From CAVTYH01 sp963773875 (GTDB taxonomy: Bacteria > Planctomycetota > Planctomycetia > Pirellulales > JADZDJ01), in the NCBI GenBank assembly GCA_963773875.1, contig CAVZCV010000006.1, positions 744,001-808,000 on the forward strand: DNA of 64,000 nucleotides, in the 5' to 3' direction. Numbering within the stretch: position 1 is the first letter of the stretch; every line of letters starts with the position of its first letter. The notes below the pieces were generated by a model. That model saw only the letters and a list, made by a program, of their open reading frames with translations, was not told the DNA's origin and made no database searches. This document shows, in pieces, positions 17,134-26,782 of this stretch. The translations under genes were made by a program, and so were the position numbers.

Positions 17134-19414
17134 CTCCATCATCCAGCGGCTGGCCGAGGCCGTCGGCAACCTTTTGTTTCACTTCGGTGTCTACTTGCCT
17201 CATGAGCCAGTATGGATCGCTGAGCCTGGCAATTTCCAGTTCGTACTGCTGGCGCAGCGCATTGATCCACTCGGTCGTCGCCGCGAACGAAAGTACGAGC
17301 AGCACGACGGCAAACATCGCCGTCCCCTTCGCGGTCTGCCGCATCGCAATTCCCCACCTCACCCGCCGAGTAGTGCCGGGCATCGCGCTTTCATTGCACC
17401 TCTTCCTAGTAGTACGCCAATTCGCGGTTAGCAGCGCCACAAATCCAATCGATGCGGACCAATATAGCCCATTGTGAACCGCCCACTGGGCGATGGCCCA
17501 GATTGAGGTGCGCACGTAAGTGGGCTCCCCGGCGTAGAGATTTCGATAGACACGTCGCTGCGAGACAAGGATGGAATCTAACGAAAAGCCATTAGGCGAA
17601 AGCGCCCATTCGCGAAACTTCGGATCAACGACTAACAGTAGCGCGAAAATGAATACCAGCGATCCGAGCACCACTAACGTCCAACGAACAATGTGATAGA
17701 ACCACGATCGCTCGGCCCGTGGTCTCTTTCCTTGTTGCCAAACGTAGCGCCCTCCGACATACATGACCAAAGCAAATGGCAGAAACACGACGACCATTCC
17801 TGCCGCATTTTCAATGGAGCGCGGCAAATCGACAAATCGCCGAAACGCGGGCAAGCAGCCAAAAATGGCAAAGACAAATCCACAAGCAAACACCCAAATC
17901 GCAATTGCGCCACCATACAGCGCACGGCTAGCTGTGACTTTCTTCACTGGCGTCAAAATTCGGCCGACTGTGTATGCGGCCGCGCTGACAACGAGCAACA
18001 GGACGCTGAGCGATTCAATACAAATCGCGGCCAGCAGACCCGCTCGCGTAGTTGACACCCATTCAACCGCACTTTCCAAATCGGGACCACCTTGCAGAGC
18101 TGTAAACTGAAGGGCATGCGCGGTGCGCTCATAAGTTGTAAGTGGAAAGATCTTGTGGGCCCAGTCGATGGCCTTTTGCAGCCGGCGATCCCCAGGATGT
18201 GCATCCGCCAAACTCGATAATTGGCTGACGAAACTATCCAACGAAGATGCGCGATTGTTTAAACCTGTGAAGGGTTCGCCGGAAGCGTAGCTCTGCGCGA
18301 TCCAATGCTCCTCGCCGCGCTGAAACAATCGGAACATCCCGTTAAGATCGACGTCGAATGCATGCAACGCCATCGCCCCCGAAACTGGAGCAGCCACAGC
18401 TGAGAAGACTCGGAGACGCCTTCCTTCTTGCTTGAACCACTGCGTGAAGACCAACTTGTCAGCAATACTTCCGCGAGAGTTCGAAAAGAACTGAGCGCCG
18501 ACGGACGCACGCTCGCAGCCAGTGGCGAGCAGGGGCTTTGCCAAAGCCCAACGGTAGTGTTCGACGCATTTTTGGAATAAGCCGTAGTCTGTGATCAGTT
18601 GGCACCACGAGGAACCGTCCGACTCATCTAGCTCGCGTTCTTGGGTTGAATGGCGAAAATACTCATTGGCAATCAGGTAATCGTAAAGCCCATTCTTCGG
18701 ATCGTGGCGCATCGCTTCTTCGCACAACCGAAAATCAAAGTCGGTGGGAACATCTTCTCGCTGGCAAGCAAACATGATTATCGTGCGAAGCTGCCACCAG
18801 GCGGGGACATCGGGCTCCATTTCAGTTGCTTTTTCGGCCAACATTCGCATGTGGGTTCGAAACAATTCATTGTCATCTTCTCGCAACGTGCCGTCGACAT
18901 CATCTCCGTCGGGTGACCAGTTCCAAATCATCAATCTCCACGATTGTGTATGCGGTACGGCAGCACGAATAATGAACTCATCAGACGCATTGGACGCCGC
19001 AAGCACTGCGCCCATGTAGTCGGCGGCCGTGGACTGTGGGTCGGAGGATATGCGGTCGCATTGGGCGAGCAGCCATTGTGCGGCGTGCTGGATTGGACGC
19101 TGATCGCCATCAGACGGATGCACTGGAACGAATGGCGGCAGTCCAGCGACGAAGTGATCGCGGAGCATTTGCCAACCGCCTTCGGTATGCGAACAAACCC
19201 ACCAAGTTCGAACGGCGACGCCAATGACGATGCAGAGAATCGTCAGCCGGATGAATACCTTCAGCACCAAGTGCGTACGCCGCCAGCGCGGATATTCACG
19301 ATCCCGCGTAGATGGACCCGAAGCTGCCTCCATTCGCGCTAATCTATTCCTCCGCCCGGTGGATGTCGAGCAATTACCAGCGGGTTGTTTGAGTTCCGCT
19401 GGTTGCACGTTCAA
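17114..19414 (-). CDS. large membrane protein of unknown function (766 aa)
   Basis: Intact. A basic N-terminus, one helix near residue 55 (VLKVFIRLTILCIVIGVAV), a soluble domain of about 400 residues rich in Trp and Asp/Glu, then six or more helices in the C-terminal 300 residues, including VFLPFALVMYVGGRYVW and a final FAVVLLVLSFA. The soluble part has helical, TPR-like spacing but no clear motif. The ATG overlaps the stop of the MaoC-Pta gene (ATGA), so the two are translationally coupled. Function unknown; not recognised outside planctomycetes. Confidence 0.75.
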   Translation of the reverse strand: MNVQPAELKQPAGNCSTSTGRRNRLARMEAASGPSTRDREYPRWRRTHLVLKVFIRLTILCIVIGVAVRTWWVCSHTEGGWQMLRDHFVAGLPPFVPVHPSDGDQRPIQHAAQWLLAQCDRISSDPQSTAADYMGAVLAASNASDEFIIRAAVPHTQSWRLMIWNWSPDGDDVDGTLREDDNELFRTHMRMLAEKATEMEPDVPAWWQLRTIIMFACQREDVPTDFDFRLCEEAMRHDPKNGLYDYLIANEYFRHSTQERELDESDGSSWCQLITDYGLFQKCVEHYRWALAKPLLATGCERASVGAQFFSNSRGSIADKLVFTQWFKQEGRRLRVFSAVAAPVSGAMALHAFDVDLNGMFRLFQRGEEHWIAQSYASGEPFTGLNNRASSLDSFVSQLSSLADAHPGDRRLQKAIDWAHKIFPLTTYERTAHALQFTALQGGPDLESAVEWVSTTRAGLLAAICIESLSVLLLVVSAAAYTVGRILTPVKKVTASRALYGGAIAIWVFACGFVFAIFGCLPAFRRFVDLPRSIENAAGMVVVFLPFALVMYVGGRYVWQQGKRPRAERSWFYHIVRWTLVVLGSLVFIFALLLVVDPKFREWALSPNGFSLDSILVSQRRVYRNLYAGEPTYVRTSIWAIAQWAVHNGLYWSASIGFVALLTANWRTTRKRCNESAMPGTTRRVRWGIAMRQTAKGTAMFAVVLLVLSFAATTEWINALRQQYELEIARLSDPYWLMRQVDTEVKQKVADGLGQPLDDGVKRSDQ

Positions 19415-20811
19415 ACTCGGCTTTGGCTGGATATCGGGCTCCGTGCCAGCAGGAGTGCAATTGCACAGGATGTCATTCTGCTTTGAGGGTTATCAGCGCG
19501 GCTGGTGAGCACGATCGGTACGCGAGCGCCCAGCACGATGCCTGCCGTTTGGGCATCGCCCAAATACTCCAGTTGCTTGGCCAGCATGTTGCCCGATTCC
19601 AAGTCGGGAACCACAAGAATATCGGCCTGGCCGGCAACCTTTGAGACAATACCCTTCGCCGCGGCAGCCGCCATCGAAACTGCGTTGTCGAATGCCAGCG
19701 GCCCATCGACGATGCCGCCGGTAATCTGTCCACGATCGGCCATTTTGCAGAGCGCCGCCGCCTCGAGACTGGATCGCAATTTCGGCGTGACGGTTTCCAC
19801 CGCGGAGAGGATTGCGACTTTCGGCACATCGATGCCCAGAGTGCGAGCCAGATCGATCGCGTTTTGCACAATATCGCGCTTCTCGTCCAGGCCGGGATCA
19901 ATGTTGATGGCTGCGTCGGTCAGAAACAATAGCCGCGGATGCTCGGGCAAGTCCATCAGAAACACATGGCTCATCCGCCGGTGCGTGATGAGGCCCGTAT
20001 TTTTCTGCAGGACTTCATGCATCAGCTCGTCGGTGTGGAGACTGCCTTTCATCAGGACTTCCACGTATCCGGTGCGCGCAAGTTCCACACTGCGTTCGGC
20101 AGCTTCATGGCTGTGTTTGGTGGCGATGAGTTCGTAATCGCCAATGTCCACGCCGGCTTCAGTGGCCGCCGCGTGGATTTTGGCCTCCGGTCCGACAAAC
20201 ACTGGCACAATTAACTCGGCTTGCGCGGCGTCGACGGCCCCGCGGATCGAGTTGACATCGACCGGATGCACGACCGCCGTGGTTATCGGCGACAAGTTTC
20301 GTGTCTTTTCAAGCAGCAGCCGAAATCGCGCACCGGAATCGTGCATATGCACATGCGGTAGTGCAATTCTTGGCCGCTTGACCTTGGAGGTGGGCGCAAG
20401 AACCACTGCGGTACCGACGATTGCCGATTCGCCGGCTTGATTCGTGCATTTGCAATCGAAATTGATGTGATGCTTCTGCGGGTCCTTTTCCACCGCGGTG
20501 ACGGCCACGGTCACCACATCGCCAACCACGATGGGCCGAATGAATTTCAGCGTTTGGCTGATATAAATTGTCCCAGGACCCGGCAGTTTCGTGCCGAGCA
20601 GTGTGGCGAAGAGCGAGCCACCCCACATGCCGTGGGCGATGATTTGATGGAATTGATCGCTGCGGGCGTACTCTTCATCGAGGTGTGCCGGGTTCACATC
20701 GCCCGACATGACAGCGAAGAGTTCGATCTCTTGCTTCGTCAAATTGCGAACCAGCGAAGCCGTATCGCCGATTTGAATTTCGTCGTACGTTCGGTTTTCG
20801 ATGAAATCCAT
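19411..20811 (-). CDS. bifunctional enoyl-CoA hydratase (MaoC) / phosphate acetyltransferase-type protein
   Basis: Two domains. Residues 1-140 form a MaoC hotdog domain with the dehydratase motif DVNPAHLDEEYA and an AHGMWGGSLFATLLG helix. Residues about 150-460 form a phosphate acetyl/butyryltransferase domain (LVVPDLESGNMLAKQLEYLG, FLTDAAINIDPGLDEKRDI). Proteins annotated as bifunctional enoyl-CoA hydratase/phosphate acetyltransferase have this order and length (466 residues). It probably interconverts acyl-CoA and acyl-phosphate; the natural substrate is unproven. Intact, start at MDFIENRTYDE. Confidence 0.92.
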   Translation of the reverse strand: MDFIENRTYDEIQIGDTASLVRNLTKQEIELFAVMSGDVNPAHLDEEYARSDQFHQIIAHGMWGGSLFATLLGTKLPGPGTIYISQTLKFIRPIVVGDVVTVAVTAVEKDPQKHHINFDCKCTNQAGESAIVGTAVVLAPTSKVKRPRIALPHVHMHDSGARFRLLLEKTRNLSPITTAVVHPVDVNSIRGAVDAAQAELIVPVFVGPEAKIHAAATEAGVDIGDYELIATKHSHEAAERSVELARTGYVEVLMKGSLHTDELMHEVLQKNTGLITHRRMSHVFLMDLPEHPRLLFLTDAAINIDPGLDEKRDIVQNAIDLARTLGIDVPKVAILSAVETVTPKLRSSLEAAALCKMADRGQITGGIVDGPLAFDNAVSMAAAAAKGIVSKVAGQADILVVPDLESGNMLAKQLEYLGDAQTAGIVLGARVPIVLTSRADNPQSRMTSCAIALLLARSPISSQSRV

Positions 20812-21165
20812 GCGGCAGTTCCACTTAGTTGCAAATGGAATTTAGATTCTACTGGACCCAGCCCTTGGTTACACCAGGGTTTCGATTCGCCACGCCGGAT
20901 GTCAGTCCATCCTTTGTGACGAGCGACACCGTCGGTCGTGCGGCCGCAGTTTCCAAATTTACTAGTTCGCTGCAAGCAAAACCGTAACTCGCGACATTAA
21001 GCTGTTGCCTGTCGCGGGAACCGTCCACGCGCCCCTTGCCCGGTGCGTGGCCTGCGATGGGCTTTTTTGTTGCGCGGTCGGATGGTGCAACCAAGTGTAA
21101 CGAACGGCCGGTTAATGCGCTTAACAGAGTAGATCTGTTTCGCCATTAACAAAAAGGGTCGGTTT
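20812..21165. other. divergent intergenic region
   Basis: About 350 bases between the oppositely oriented MaoC-Pta and NlpC/P60-like genes. It must carry both promoters, but no clear -35/-10 pair, operator or riboswitch-like fold was found by eye. A short inverted pair around CGCGCCCCTTGCCCGGTGCG is present. Confidence 0.4.
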
Positions 21166-21894
21166 ATGAGCCGCGTTCGTTTCTTGTCGGCCGTCGTGAT
21201 GCTGCTCGTTGCTCCCACGGCGTTTGCGCAACAGTTTTCCGAGCCTCGAGCCGGCAGTGTTCCCAAGCATTTGGCCGTCGCGCAGTCGCTGGTGCAGCAT
21301 CTCAATTTGCAAGATACCGACTATGAGCACGGCGCCGGCAGCGTCGGGTTTGAGGGGCCGTTCTTCTCGCACACCGATTGCAGCGGTTTCATCGATCATT
21401 TGTTGACGTTCAGCTACGGCGTCAGTCAGGACGATTTTCGAAATTGGTTCGGCTCCGGCCGGCCAACGGCTCGGCGTTATCACGACGCGATTGTGGAACA
21501 AAAGGGCTTCAGGCTCATCGAACATGTGCAAGACATTCGGCCCGGCGATTTGCTCGCCGTGAAATACTTGCACCGCACCGATAACACGGGCCACGTAATG
21601 TTGGCCGCCGGCCGAGCCAAGCAAATAGCGGCGAAGGAGCCGGTGCTGCCTGGCACGATTCAATGGGCTGTGACGATCATCGACAGTTCCGAATCGGGCC
21701 ACGGCCCGACCGACACGCGGCATCATCAAGGTCCGAACGGTAAAGATCACGATGGCCTGGGCGAAGGTGTGGTCCGCGTTTACTCCGACGGCTCGGGCAA
21801 CGTTGTGGGCTTTGCATGGAGCACTCTGAAAGCCTCGAAGTTCAAAGAGGCGGACGACGAACACCTGGTCGTTGGTCGTCTGGAGCACAACTAA
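21166..21894 (+). CDS. secreted NlpC/P60-like hydrolase
   Basis: Exported protein of 242 residues with a clear signal peptide ending AFAQQ. The catalytic Cys motif of the NlpC/P60 fold is seen as HTDCSGFIDHLL, and the matching His as NTGHVMLAAGR. Such enzymes cut peptide bonds in cell-wall or related peptides. The middle carries a His/Asp-rich loop (SGHGPTDTRHHQGPNG). It stands alone, divergent from the MaoC-Pta operon; the next gene on the strand follows after 162 bases. Confidence 0.8.
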   Translation: MSRVRFLSAVVMLLVAPTAFAQQFSEPRAGSVPKHLAVAQSLVQHLNLQDTDYEHGAGSVGFEGPFFSHTDCSGFIDHLLTFSYGVSQDDFRNWFGSGRPTARRYHDAIVEQKGFRLIEHVQDIRPGDLLAVKYLHRTDNTGHVMLAAGRAKQIAAKEPVLPGTIQWAVTIIDSSESGHGPTDTRHHQGPNGKDHDGLGEGVVRVYSDGSGNVVGFAWSTLKASKFKEADDEHLVVGRLEHN

Positions 21895-22056
21895 GCACAA
21901 CTAAGCACAACCGCTACACGCGGCACAGCTTTCCACGGCTTCGCGACCGGTCGTTCCAACCAGACCGAGAATCGTTTTCATGCAGCGGCGACAGCAATTG
22001 GCCGACGATTTTCGATGCGGAGTTGCTTCGAGCGGCGTGTCCACGGAGGGCGTTTC

Positions 22057-22839
22057 ATGAAGGTTTCATTAGCCCGCGGCAGTGTGTCGATTTCGATCGA
22101 TGTTGAGACCATCGCTCAGCCAGCGGCGAGCAGTTCGAAAACCGGCGACGCTCAAACGATCGAACTGCTGAACCGTTTCAACGACGCCGCGATTCCAGCC
22201 ACGTGGGCATTCACCGATCCCGCTAGTGCAAAGGCGGCGGCCGAAGTTGCTTCCAGTACGGTTGGCCACGAGATATCGCTGCTGGCCGACAGTTCGCGGG
22301 TCGCGAATTCTGCCCATCCGCGAAAGCAATTCAAGCAGGCTGTCATCCGCCCCATTCAACTGGCCGCGGAAAAGAAGCGACGAGTCAGCACACTCTCCAC
22401 GCGCCAACCGTGGATGCCGCAGTGTATCGACCTGCTGACGAAGTACGGCGTGACGGTTGTTCGCAGCCCGCAGATCTCGGCCGATGGATGCAACGTTGGC
22501 GGCGTCGAAAGCATTTGCTTCGGGCTAGTGCACGTTTTTGCGCATGCCACGGTCGCCGGCGGCGGCTGGATTTCCAACCGTTCGCAAAGCGGGGCGGCAA
22601 TTCGCGCGATCAACGAAGCGGCCGCAACGGGCGGAGTGTGCCATGTGCGGATCGACATGGCGGCCATCGGCAAATGGGATTCCGCCTCTGCCTGGCAGTC
22701 GGTCGATCGGCTGTTGGAGCATGTTGGCGATCTCAAGAGCGGGGGACGAATTCAGATCGAAACGCTGCAGCAAATGGCCGCCCGTTTGCAGCGAAAGCGA
22801 AGCGGCGTTCCTGCCCGATCGATTCTTCGCGCGGCGTAA
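22057..22839 (+). CDS. polysaccharide-deacetylase-like protein, probably without full metal site
   Basis: Intact protein of 260 residues. The order SISIDVETIA, a short helix with LLNRFNDAAIPATWAF, and VGHEISLLAD resembles the start of the NodB/polysaccharide deacetylase fold. The usual second motif (H-x3-H) that completes the metal site is not visible, so it may be a non-catalytic or altered member. No signal peptide. The ATG beginning MKVSLARGS was chosen over an upstream one with poor composition. Function unknown. Confidence 0.6.
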   Translation: MKVSLARGSVSISIDVETIAQPAASSSKTGDAQTIELLNRFNDAAIPATWAFTDPASAKAAAEVASSTVGHEISLLADSSRVANSAHPRKQFKQAVIRPIQLAAEKKRRVSTLSTRQPWMPQCIDLLTKYGVTVVRSPQISADGCNVGGVESICFGLVHVFAHATVAGGGWISNRSQSGAAIRAINEAAATGGVCHVRIDMAAIGKWDSASAWQSVDRLLEHVGDLKSGGRIQIETLQQMAARLQRKRSGVPARSILRAA

Positions 22840-22878
22840 TTCTCGGGAAGTGGAACTGCCGCCCGTATCGCTTGCCGC

Positions 22879-23067
22879 CTAAGCTTGCTCCCGGTAGGCT
22901 GACCAGCTCAAATATCCGAGCATTGCGGCGCCAATGATCATGCCAATGTGCATGGCCTTGCTGGCACTGGCCGCCCCAAAGGGAATGCCTAGAATCAGGT
23001 CGAGCACAAATACCAGCAAAATGAGGAATGCAATCAGCATCCCCATAATTGATAAGGCTTTGGGCAT
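22879..23067 (-). CDS. small two-helix membrane protein (62 aa)
   Basis: Two hydrophobic segments (MGMLIAFLILLVFVLDLILG and MHIGMIIGAAMLGYLSWSAY) with a short link. The second ATG (MPKALSIMG) gives a normal membrane-protein start. The gene is convergent with the deacetylase-like gene and divergent from the aminotransferase. No family function known. Confidence 0.6.
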   Translation of the reverse strand: MPKALSIMGMLIAFLILLVFVLDLILGIPFGAASASKAMHIGMIIGAAMLGYLSWSAYREQA

Positions 23068-23212
23068 CGAAGAAGCGTCCCGAGCGGCAATTGCCAAGTT
23101 GTCCTACTTTAGTCAACTTAGCTAGTGTAGTTCAACGGGGGCGTTTTGGTGGCATTTCCCCACGTTTTGGCGTTATTTTCAGACTTATCGGCAATTGCAG
23201 GATCTGAATCCG

Positions 23213-24388
23213 ATGGGACTTAGCGCCGCAGACCGCTGGACCCGCTTTCGAGGCCAAATGCCGGTCACCGCCAAGTGGGCGTACTTCGATCACGCCGCGG
23301 TGGCCCCGTTGACCGCCGGGGCGAATGAAGCCATTCGCAAGTGGCTCCAGGAGGCCACCGAAGAGGGTGGGCCGGCATGGGGCCGATGGGACCGCCGAAT
23401 GCAGGAAGTGCGCGCCACCGCGGCGAAAATGGTCTGGGCGACGCCGGAGGAAATTGCGCTGGTTCGCAGCACTACCGAGGGTGTTTCGCTCGTGGCCGAA
23501 GGATACCCTTGGCGCGAGGGGGACAACGTCGTCATTCCCACCGATGAGTTTCCGACCAACCAATATCCGTGGTTGAATCTCGGCACGCGGGGAGTGGAAA
23601 CACGCCGCGTGCCGACCGAAAACGGCCGACTCGATTTGAACCGACTGGAAGCCGCGTGCGATGAGCGAACGCGCATCGTCGCGCTCAGTTGGGTCGGTTT
23701 CTTGAGCGGCTGGCGGACCGATTTACGCGCCGCCGCCGAAATGGCGCACCGCCGTGGCGCGCTGCTAATGGTCGACGCCATTCAAGGTATGGGCGTGTTT
23801 CCACTGGACGTGCGCGATACGCAAATCGACTTTTTTTCTGCCGATGGGCACAAATGGATGCTCGGGCCCGAGGGCGCAGGTTTTTTCTACATTCGCCGCG
23901 AGCATCTGGCGAAGCTGCGACCGATTGGCGTCGGCTGGAACAGCGTGGTTCATCAGAGCGATTACACCCACATTGAATTGCAACTGAAGGACACTGCCAC
24001 GCGCTACGAAGGGGGTGCGCCCAATTGCGTGGGCTTCATTGGACTTGGCGCGAGTGTCGATTTGCTGATGGAAACAGGCATCGATGCCATTGGCAAACGT
24101 CTGTGGGAAATCACCCAGTTGTGCTGCCGCCGGCTGGAAGGCATCGGCGCGAAAATTGTCAGTCCGCGTGATGCCGAAGCGAACTGCTCGGGCATCGTCA
24201 CTTTCGAGTTTCCCGGCTCCGATTCGCTGGCGCTGCGAAAATTCGCGTACACTCGGCATGTGGCGCTGGCGCACCGGGCCGGACGGCTGCGGATCAGCCC
24301 GCATGCGTATCTCGACGATGGCGATATAGATCGCTTGATTGGGGCGCTGGACGAAGGACAAAAGATTTGCAGGATCAACAGCAAGTGA
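23213..24388 (+). CDS. PLP-dependent class V aminotransferase
   Basis: Aminotransferase/cysteine desulfurase-like enzyme of about 390 residues. The PLP-binding Lys is in FFSADGHKWMLGPEG, and the Asp that contacts the pyridine ring in LLMVDAIQGMGVFPLDV. The segment YFDHAAVAPL at the start is typical. A desulfurase-type catalytic Cys loop is not evident, so an aminotransferase or related lyase role is more likely than cysteine desulfuration. Start at the ATG before GLSAADRW; a TTG six codons earlier is possible. It is followed by coaD and an acetyltransferase on the same strand. Confidence 0.88.
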   Translation: MGLSAADRWTRFRGQMPVTAKWAYFDHAAVAPLTAGANEAIRKWLQEATEEGGPAWGRWDRRMQEVRATAAKMVWATPEEIALVRSTTEGVSLVAEGYPWREGDNVVIPTDEFPTNQYPWLNLGTRGVETRRVPTENGRLDLNRLEAACDERTRIVALSWVGFLSGWRTDLRAAAEMAHRRGALLMVDAIQGMGVFPLDVRDTQIDFFSADGHKWMLGPEGAGFFYIRREHLAKLRPIGVGWNSVVHQSDYTHIELQLKDTATRYEGGAPNCVGFIGLGASVDLLMETGIDAIGKRLWEITQLCCRRLEGIGAKIVSPRDAEANCSGIVTFEFPGSDSLALRKFAYTRHVALAHRAGRLRISPHAYLDDGDIDRLIGALDEGQKICRINSK

Positions 24389-24451
24389 CATAATTGGACG
24401 CAAGCGACTTAGACGCAAAGACCGCCAGCGGCGAACCACGGAAAACGCACT

Positions 24452-24949
24452 ATGCACGTTAACGATTCCCGCGTCGCTGTTTATACCGGTTCCTTCGATC
24501 CGATCACGCTGGGGCACATTAACGTCATTGAGCGTGCCAGCCGATTGGTCGATAAGTTGATCGTCGGCATTGGCGTCAACATTGAAAAGCAGGCGCTGTT
24601 TACGCCCGATGAGCGCGTGGCGCTTACGCAGAGCGCGACGCGCCATTTGCCCAACGTAGAAGTCAAGCAGTTCGGCGGCCTGGCGGTGCATTTCGTTCGC
24701 GAGTGCGGCTCTCGATTGATGCTCCGCGGTGTGCGTTCGCTGACCGATATCGAGGCGGAATTTACGATGACGCTTGCGAACCGCACGCTCGATCCTGGTG
24801 TCGAAACTGTATTCCTCATGGCCGACGAGCAGTTTTCGCACGTTTCTAGTTCATTGCTGAAACAAATCACGCCGCTGGCGACCGATGAGGAACTGGCCAG
24901 GTTCGTGCCGCGCGATATCATTCCCGAACTCCGCAGCCATTTGAAGTGA
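24452..24949 (+). CDS. coaD: phosphopantetheine adenylyltransferase
   Basis: Complete 165-residue enzyme of coenzyme A synthesis that transfers AMP from ATP to 4'-phosphopantetheine. The nucleotidyltransferase motif TGSFDPITLGHINVIERA is present, and also RGVRSLTDIEAEF and the C-terminal SSSLLKQI segment (family ISSTXVR). Length and start are typical. The GNAT gene follows after 4 bases. Confidence 0.97.
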   Translation: MHVNDSRVAVYTGSFDPITLGHINVIERASRLVDKLIVGIGVNIEKQALFTPDERVALTQSATRHLPNVEVKQFGGLAVHFVRECGSRLMLRGVRSLTDIEAEFTMTLANRTLDPGVETVFLMADEQFSHVSSSLLKQITPLATDEELARFVPRDIIPELRSHLK

Positions 24950-24953
24950 AGCG

Positions 24954-25520
24954 ATGACGGCCAGCGGCCATGAAATCCGGATCGTGCCGGCCTCGCAAGA
25001 ACTTGTGGAGAGCTACCGCGAGTGCGTGGATGCCGTAGCGCTCGAACGCAAGTGGCTGGCGATTGCCGAGGCATTTCCAATTGAGGAAACGCGCCGTTTC
25101 GTGGCGAAAAACATGCGCGACGGCAACCCGGCGTTCTTTGCGGTCGATACGCCACTGGACGATTATCATTCGGCGTTGGTTCAGCCCTCGCGCGTCGTGG
25201 GATGGGCCGATACGAGGCGGCAGGAAGCTCTTGGGGCCCAACATCGCGTGGAGCTGGGGATGGGCGTCCATCCCGATTACCGCCGCCGCGGGCTCGGCAC
25301 GCGGCTGTTGCAGGCGGTTATTGATGCTGTGAAAACGGCAGGGATTCTGCGATTAGAGCTGAGCGTTTACTCAACCAACCCGGCGGCGCACGCACTGTAT
25401 AAGAAACTCGGCTTTATCGAAGAAGGCCGGATGATCAAAGGCCGGTACATGGACGGGCAGTATGACGATGTGATCCGGATGGCGATGATCTTTGAAGAGA
25501 ATGCGGGGCGACGCGGCTAA
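24954..25520 (+). CDS. GNAT-family N-acetyltransferase
   Basis: Acetyl-CoA-dependent acyltransferase of 188 residues. The acetyl-CoA binding loop is MGVHPDYRRRGLGTRLLQ, followed by SVYSTNPAAHALYKKLGF and MDGQYDDVIRMAM, an arrangement like RimI/RimJ or spermidine-type GNATs. Substrate unknown. It is 4 bases from coaD and therefore in its operon; the end overlaps the convergent mcsB end by 4 bases. Confidence 0.88.
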   Translation: MTASGHEIRIVPASQELVESYRECVDAVALERKWLAIAEAFPIEETRRFVAKNMRDGNPAFFAVDTPLDDYHSALVQPSRVVGWADTRRQEALGAQHRVELGMGVHPDYRRRGLGTRLLQAVIDAVKTAGILRLELSVYSTNPAAHALYKKLGFIEEGRMIKGRYMDGQYDDVIRMAMIFEENAGRRG

Positions 25521-26601
25521 TTTGCGCTCGAGCCGCCGTTGCCGTCCTCTTCGCGGTTCAGATAGCGCCGCAGATAGCGCGCCGCTCGATGTTCCGATCG
25601 GCCGTGTTCAATTCGACTCCGCGAATTTTTTGCAGATGCGCCGGCTGAGTGCGAATGAAAAGTTCATTCAGCTTGGGCATCGGCAAATCTTCAATCAGCT
25701 GCAAGTTTACGCCCAGCCGCACCTTCGAGAGCAGATGCATCGTCTCTTCCGAGCTAATGGTCTGCGCGGTTCGCAGAATCCCGTACGCGCGGCTTACCTG
25801 ATCGTGCAGCGTTTGATGGCTTTCCTTGAGCAAAAACTCGCGGGCTTCGTGTTCGTAGTGAATCAAAGCGGGAACCACATCGGCCACCTGCTCCACCAAT
25901 TCCAACTCGCTGCGACCGAGCGTTTGCTGGTTCGAGATCTGGTAAAAATCGCCCATCGCTTGCGAACCTTCGCCGTATAGGCCACGCACCGCGAGGCTGA
26001 TTTTCTGCAGACTGCGGAACACCTTGTCGATTTGTCGAGTAATCACCAGGGCCGGCAAATGCATAAGCACGCTGACTCGAACGCCGGTACCGACATTCGT
26101 CGGGCAAGCGGTTAAATAGCCGAGCCGGGGGTGGAAAGCGTACGTCACTTGTTCTGAGACAAGGTCATCGATTCGATTGATTTGTTCCCACGCACCCTGC
26201 ACGTCGAGTCCGCTGTGCATGCACTGGATTCGCAAATGATCTTCCTCGTTGATCATCAGGCTAATTTGCTCGCGCGGATCGATCACTACGCCGCGAGCGC
26301 CCTTGGCCTCGGCATGTTCGCGGCTGATGAGTTGCCGCTCCACGAGAAACTGCCGGTCGATGCGGTCCAAATCGCTAACATTCACGTATTCCAGCTCGCC
26401 CGACTGCTCGCGAATTTTCAAAACCTTTTCGCGCAAGGTGCGTTCGATGTCGTTGCGATCTTGATCGGAGGCTTTGGTAATAAATGGAAACTCCGCCAGA
26501 TTTCGCGCCAGGCGAATGCGCGTACTCATGACGATATCGGCCTGCGGCCCATTGCCGCGGAGCCATTCGCCGATCGAGTTGGTGAGGTCGTTAAGTTCCA
26601 C
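25517..26601 (-). CDS. mcsB: protein arginine kinase McsB, frameshifted near the end
   Basis: Phosphagen-kinase-fold enzyme that phosphorylates arginines to mark proteins for ClpCP. Conserved blocks are VMSTRIRLARNLAEFPF, HSGLDVQGAWEQINRIDD and the catalytic-loop CPTNVGTGVRVSVLMHLP. The frame changes near 25565; the other frame supplies ARYLRRYLNREED and a normal stop. GTG start chosen because upstream codons belong to an inserted palindromic repeat. It follows mcsA with that repeat in between. Confidence 0.93.
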
Positions 26602-26615
26602 TTTTAAAAATCCGC

Positions 26616-26765
26616 AATTCGAATGACGAATGACGAATGAAGTTCCAAATTCCAATTTCGTCCCAAATTCCAATTTCGAATGTCGAAACGTCCGCGGCGG
26701 ACCAGTTCACTGGAATTTGAAAACTGGAATTTCATTCGTCATTCGAATTTCGTCATTCGTCATTG
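26616..26765. repeat. ATTCGTCATTCG palindromic element, copy 1
   Basis: A 150-bp palindromic unit with 18-bp perfect arms (AATTCGAATGACGAATGA at 26616-26633 and its complement at 26732-26749) and an inner AAATTCCAATTTCG repeat. A relative with 20-bp arms lies at 37651-37763. It sits between mcsA and mcsB and abuts the mcsB start. Confidence 0.8.
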
Positions 26766-26782
26766 TACTTCGATGTCGGAGC

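Noticed and set aside
20849..21165. Riboswitch or attenuator ahead of the NlpC/P60-like gene
   Set aside because: No conserved riboswitch core or stable alternative hairpins were recognised.
23765..24841. 358-codon open frame on the minus strand
   Set aside because: It runs across the aminotransferase and coaD genes, both well conserved on the plus strand.
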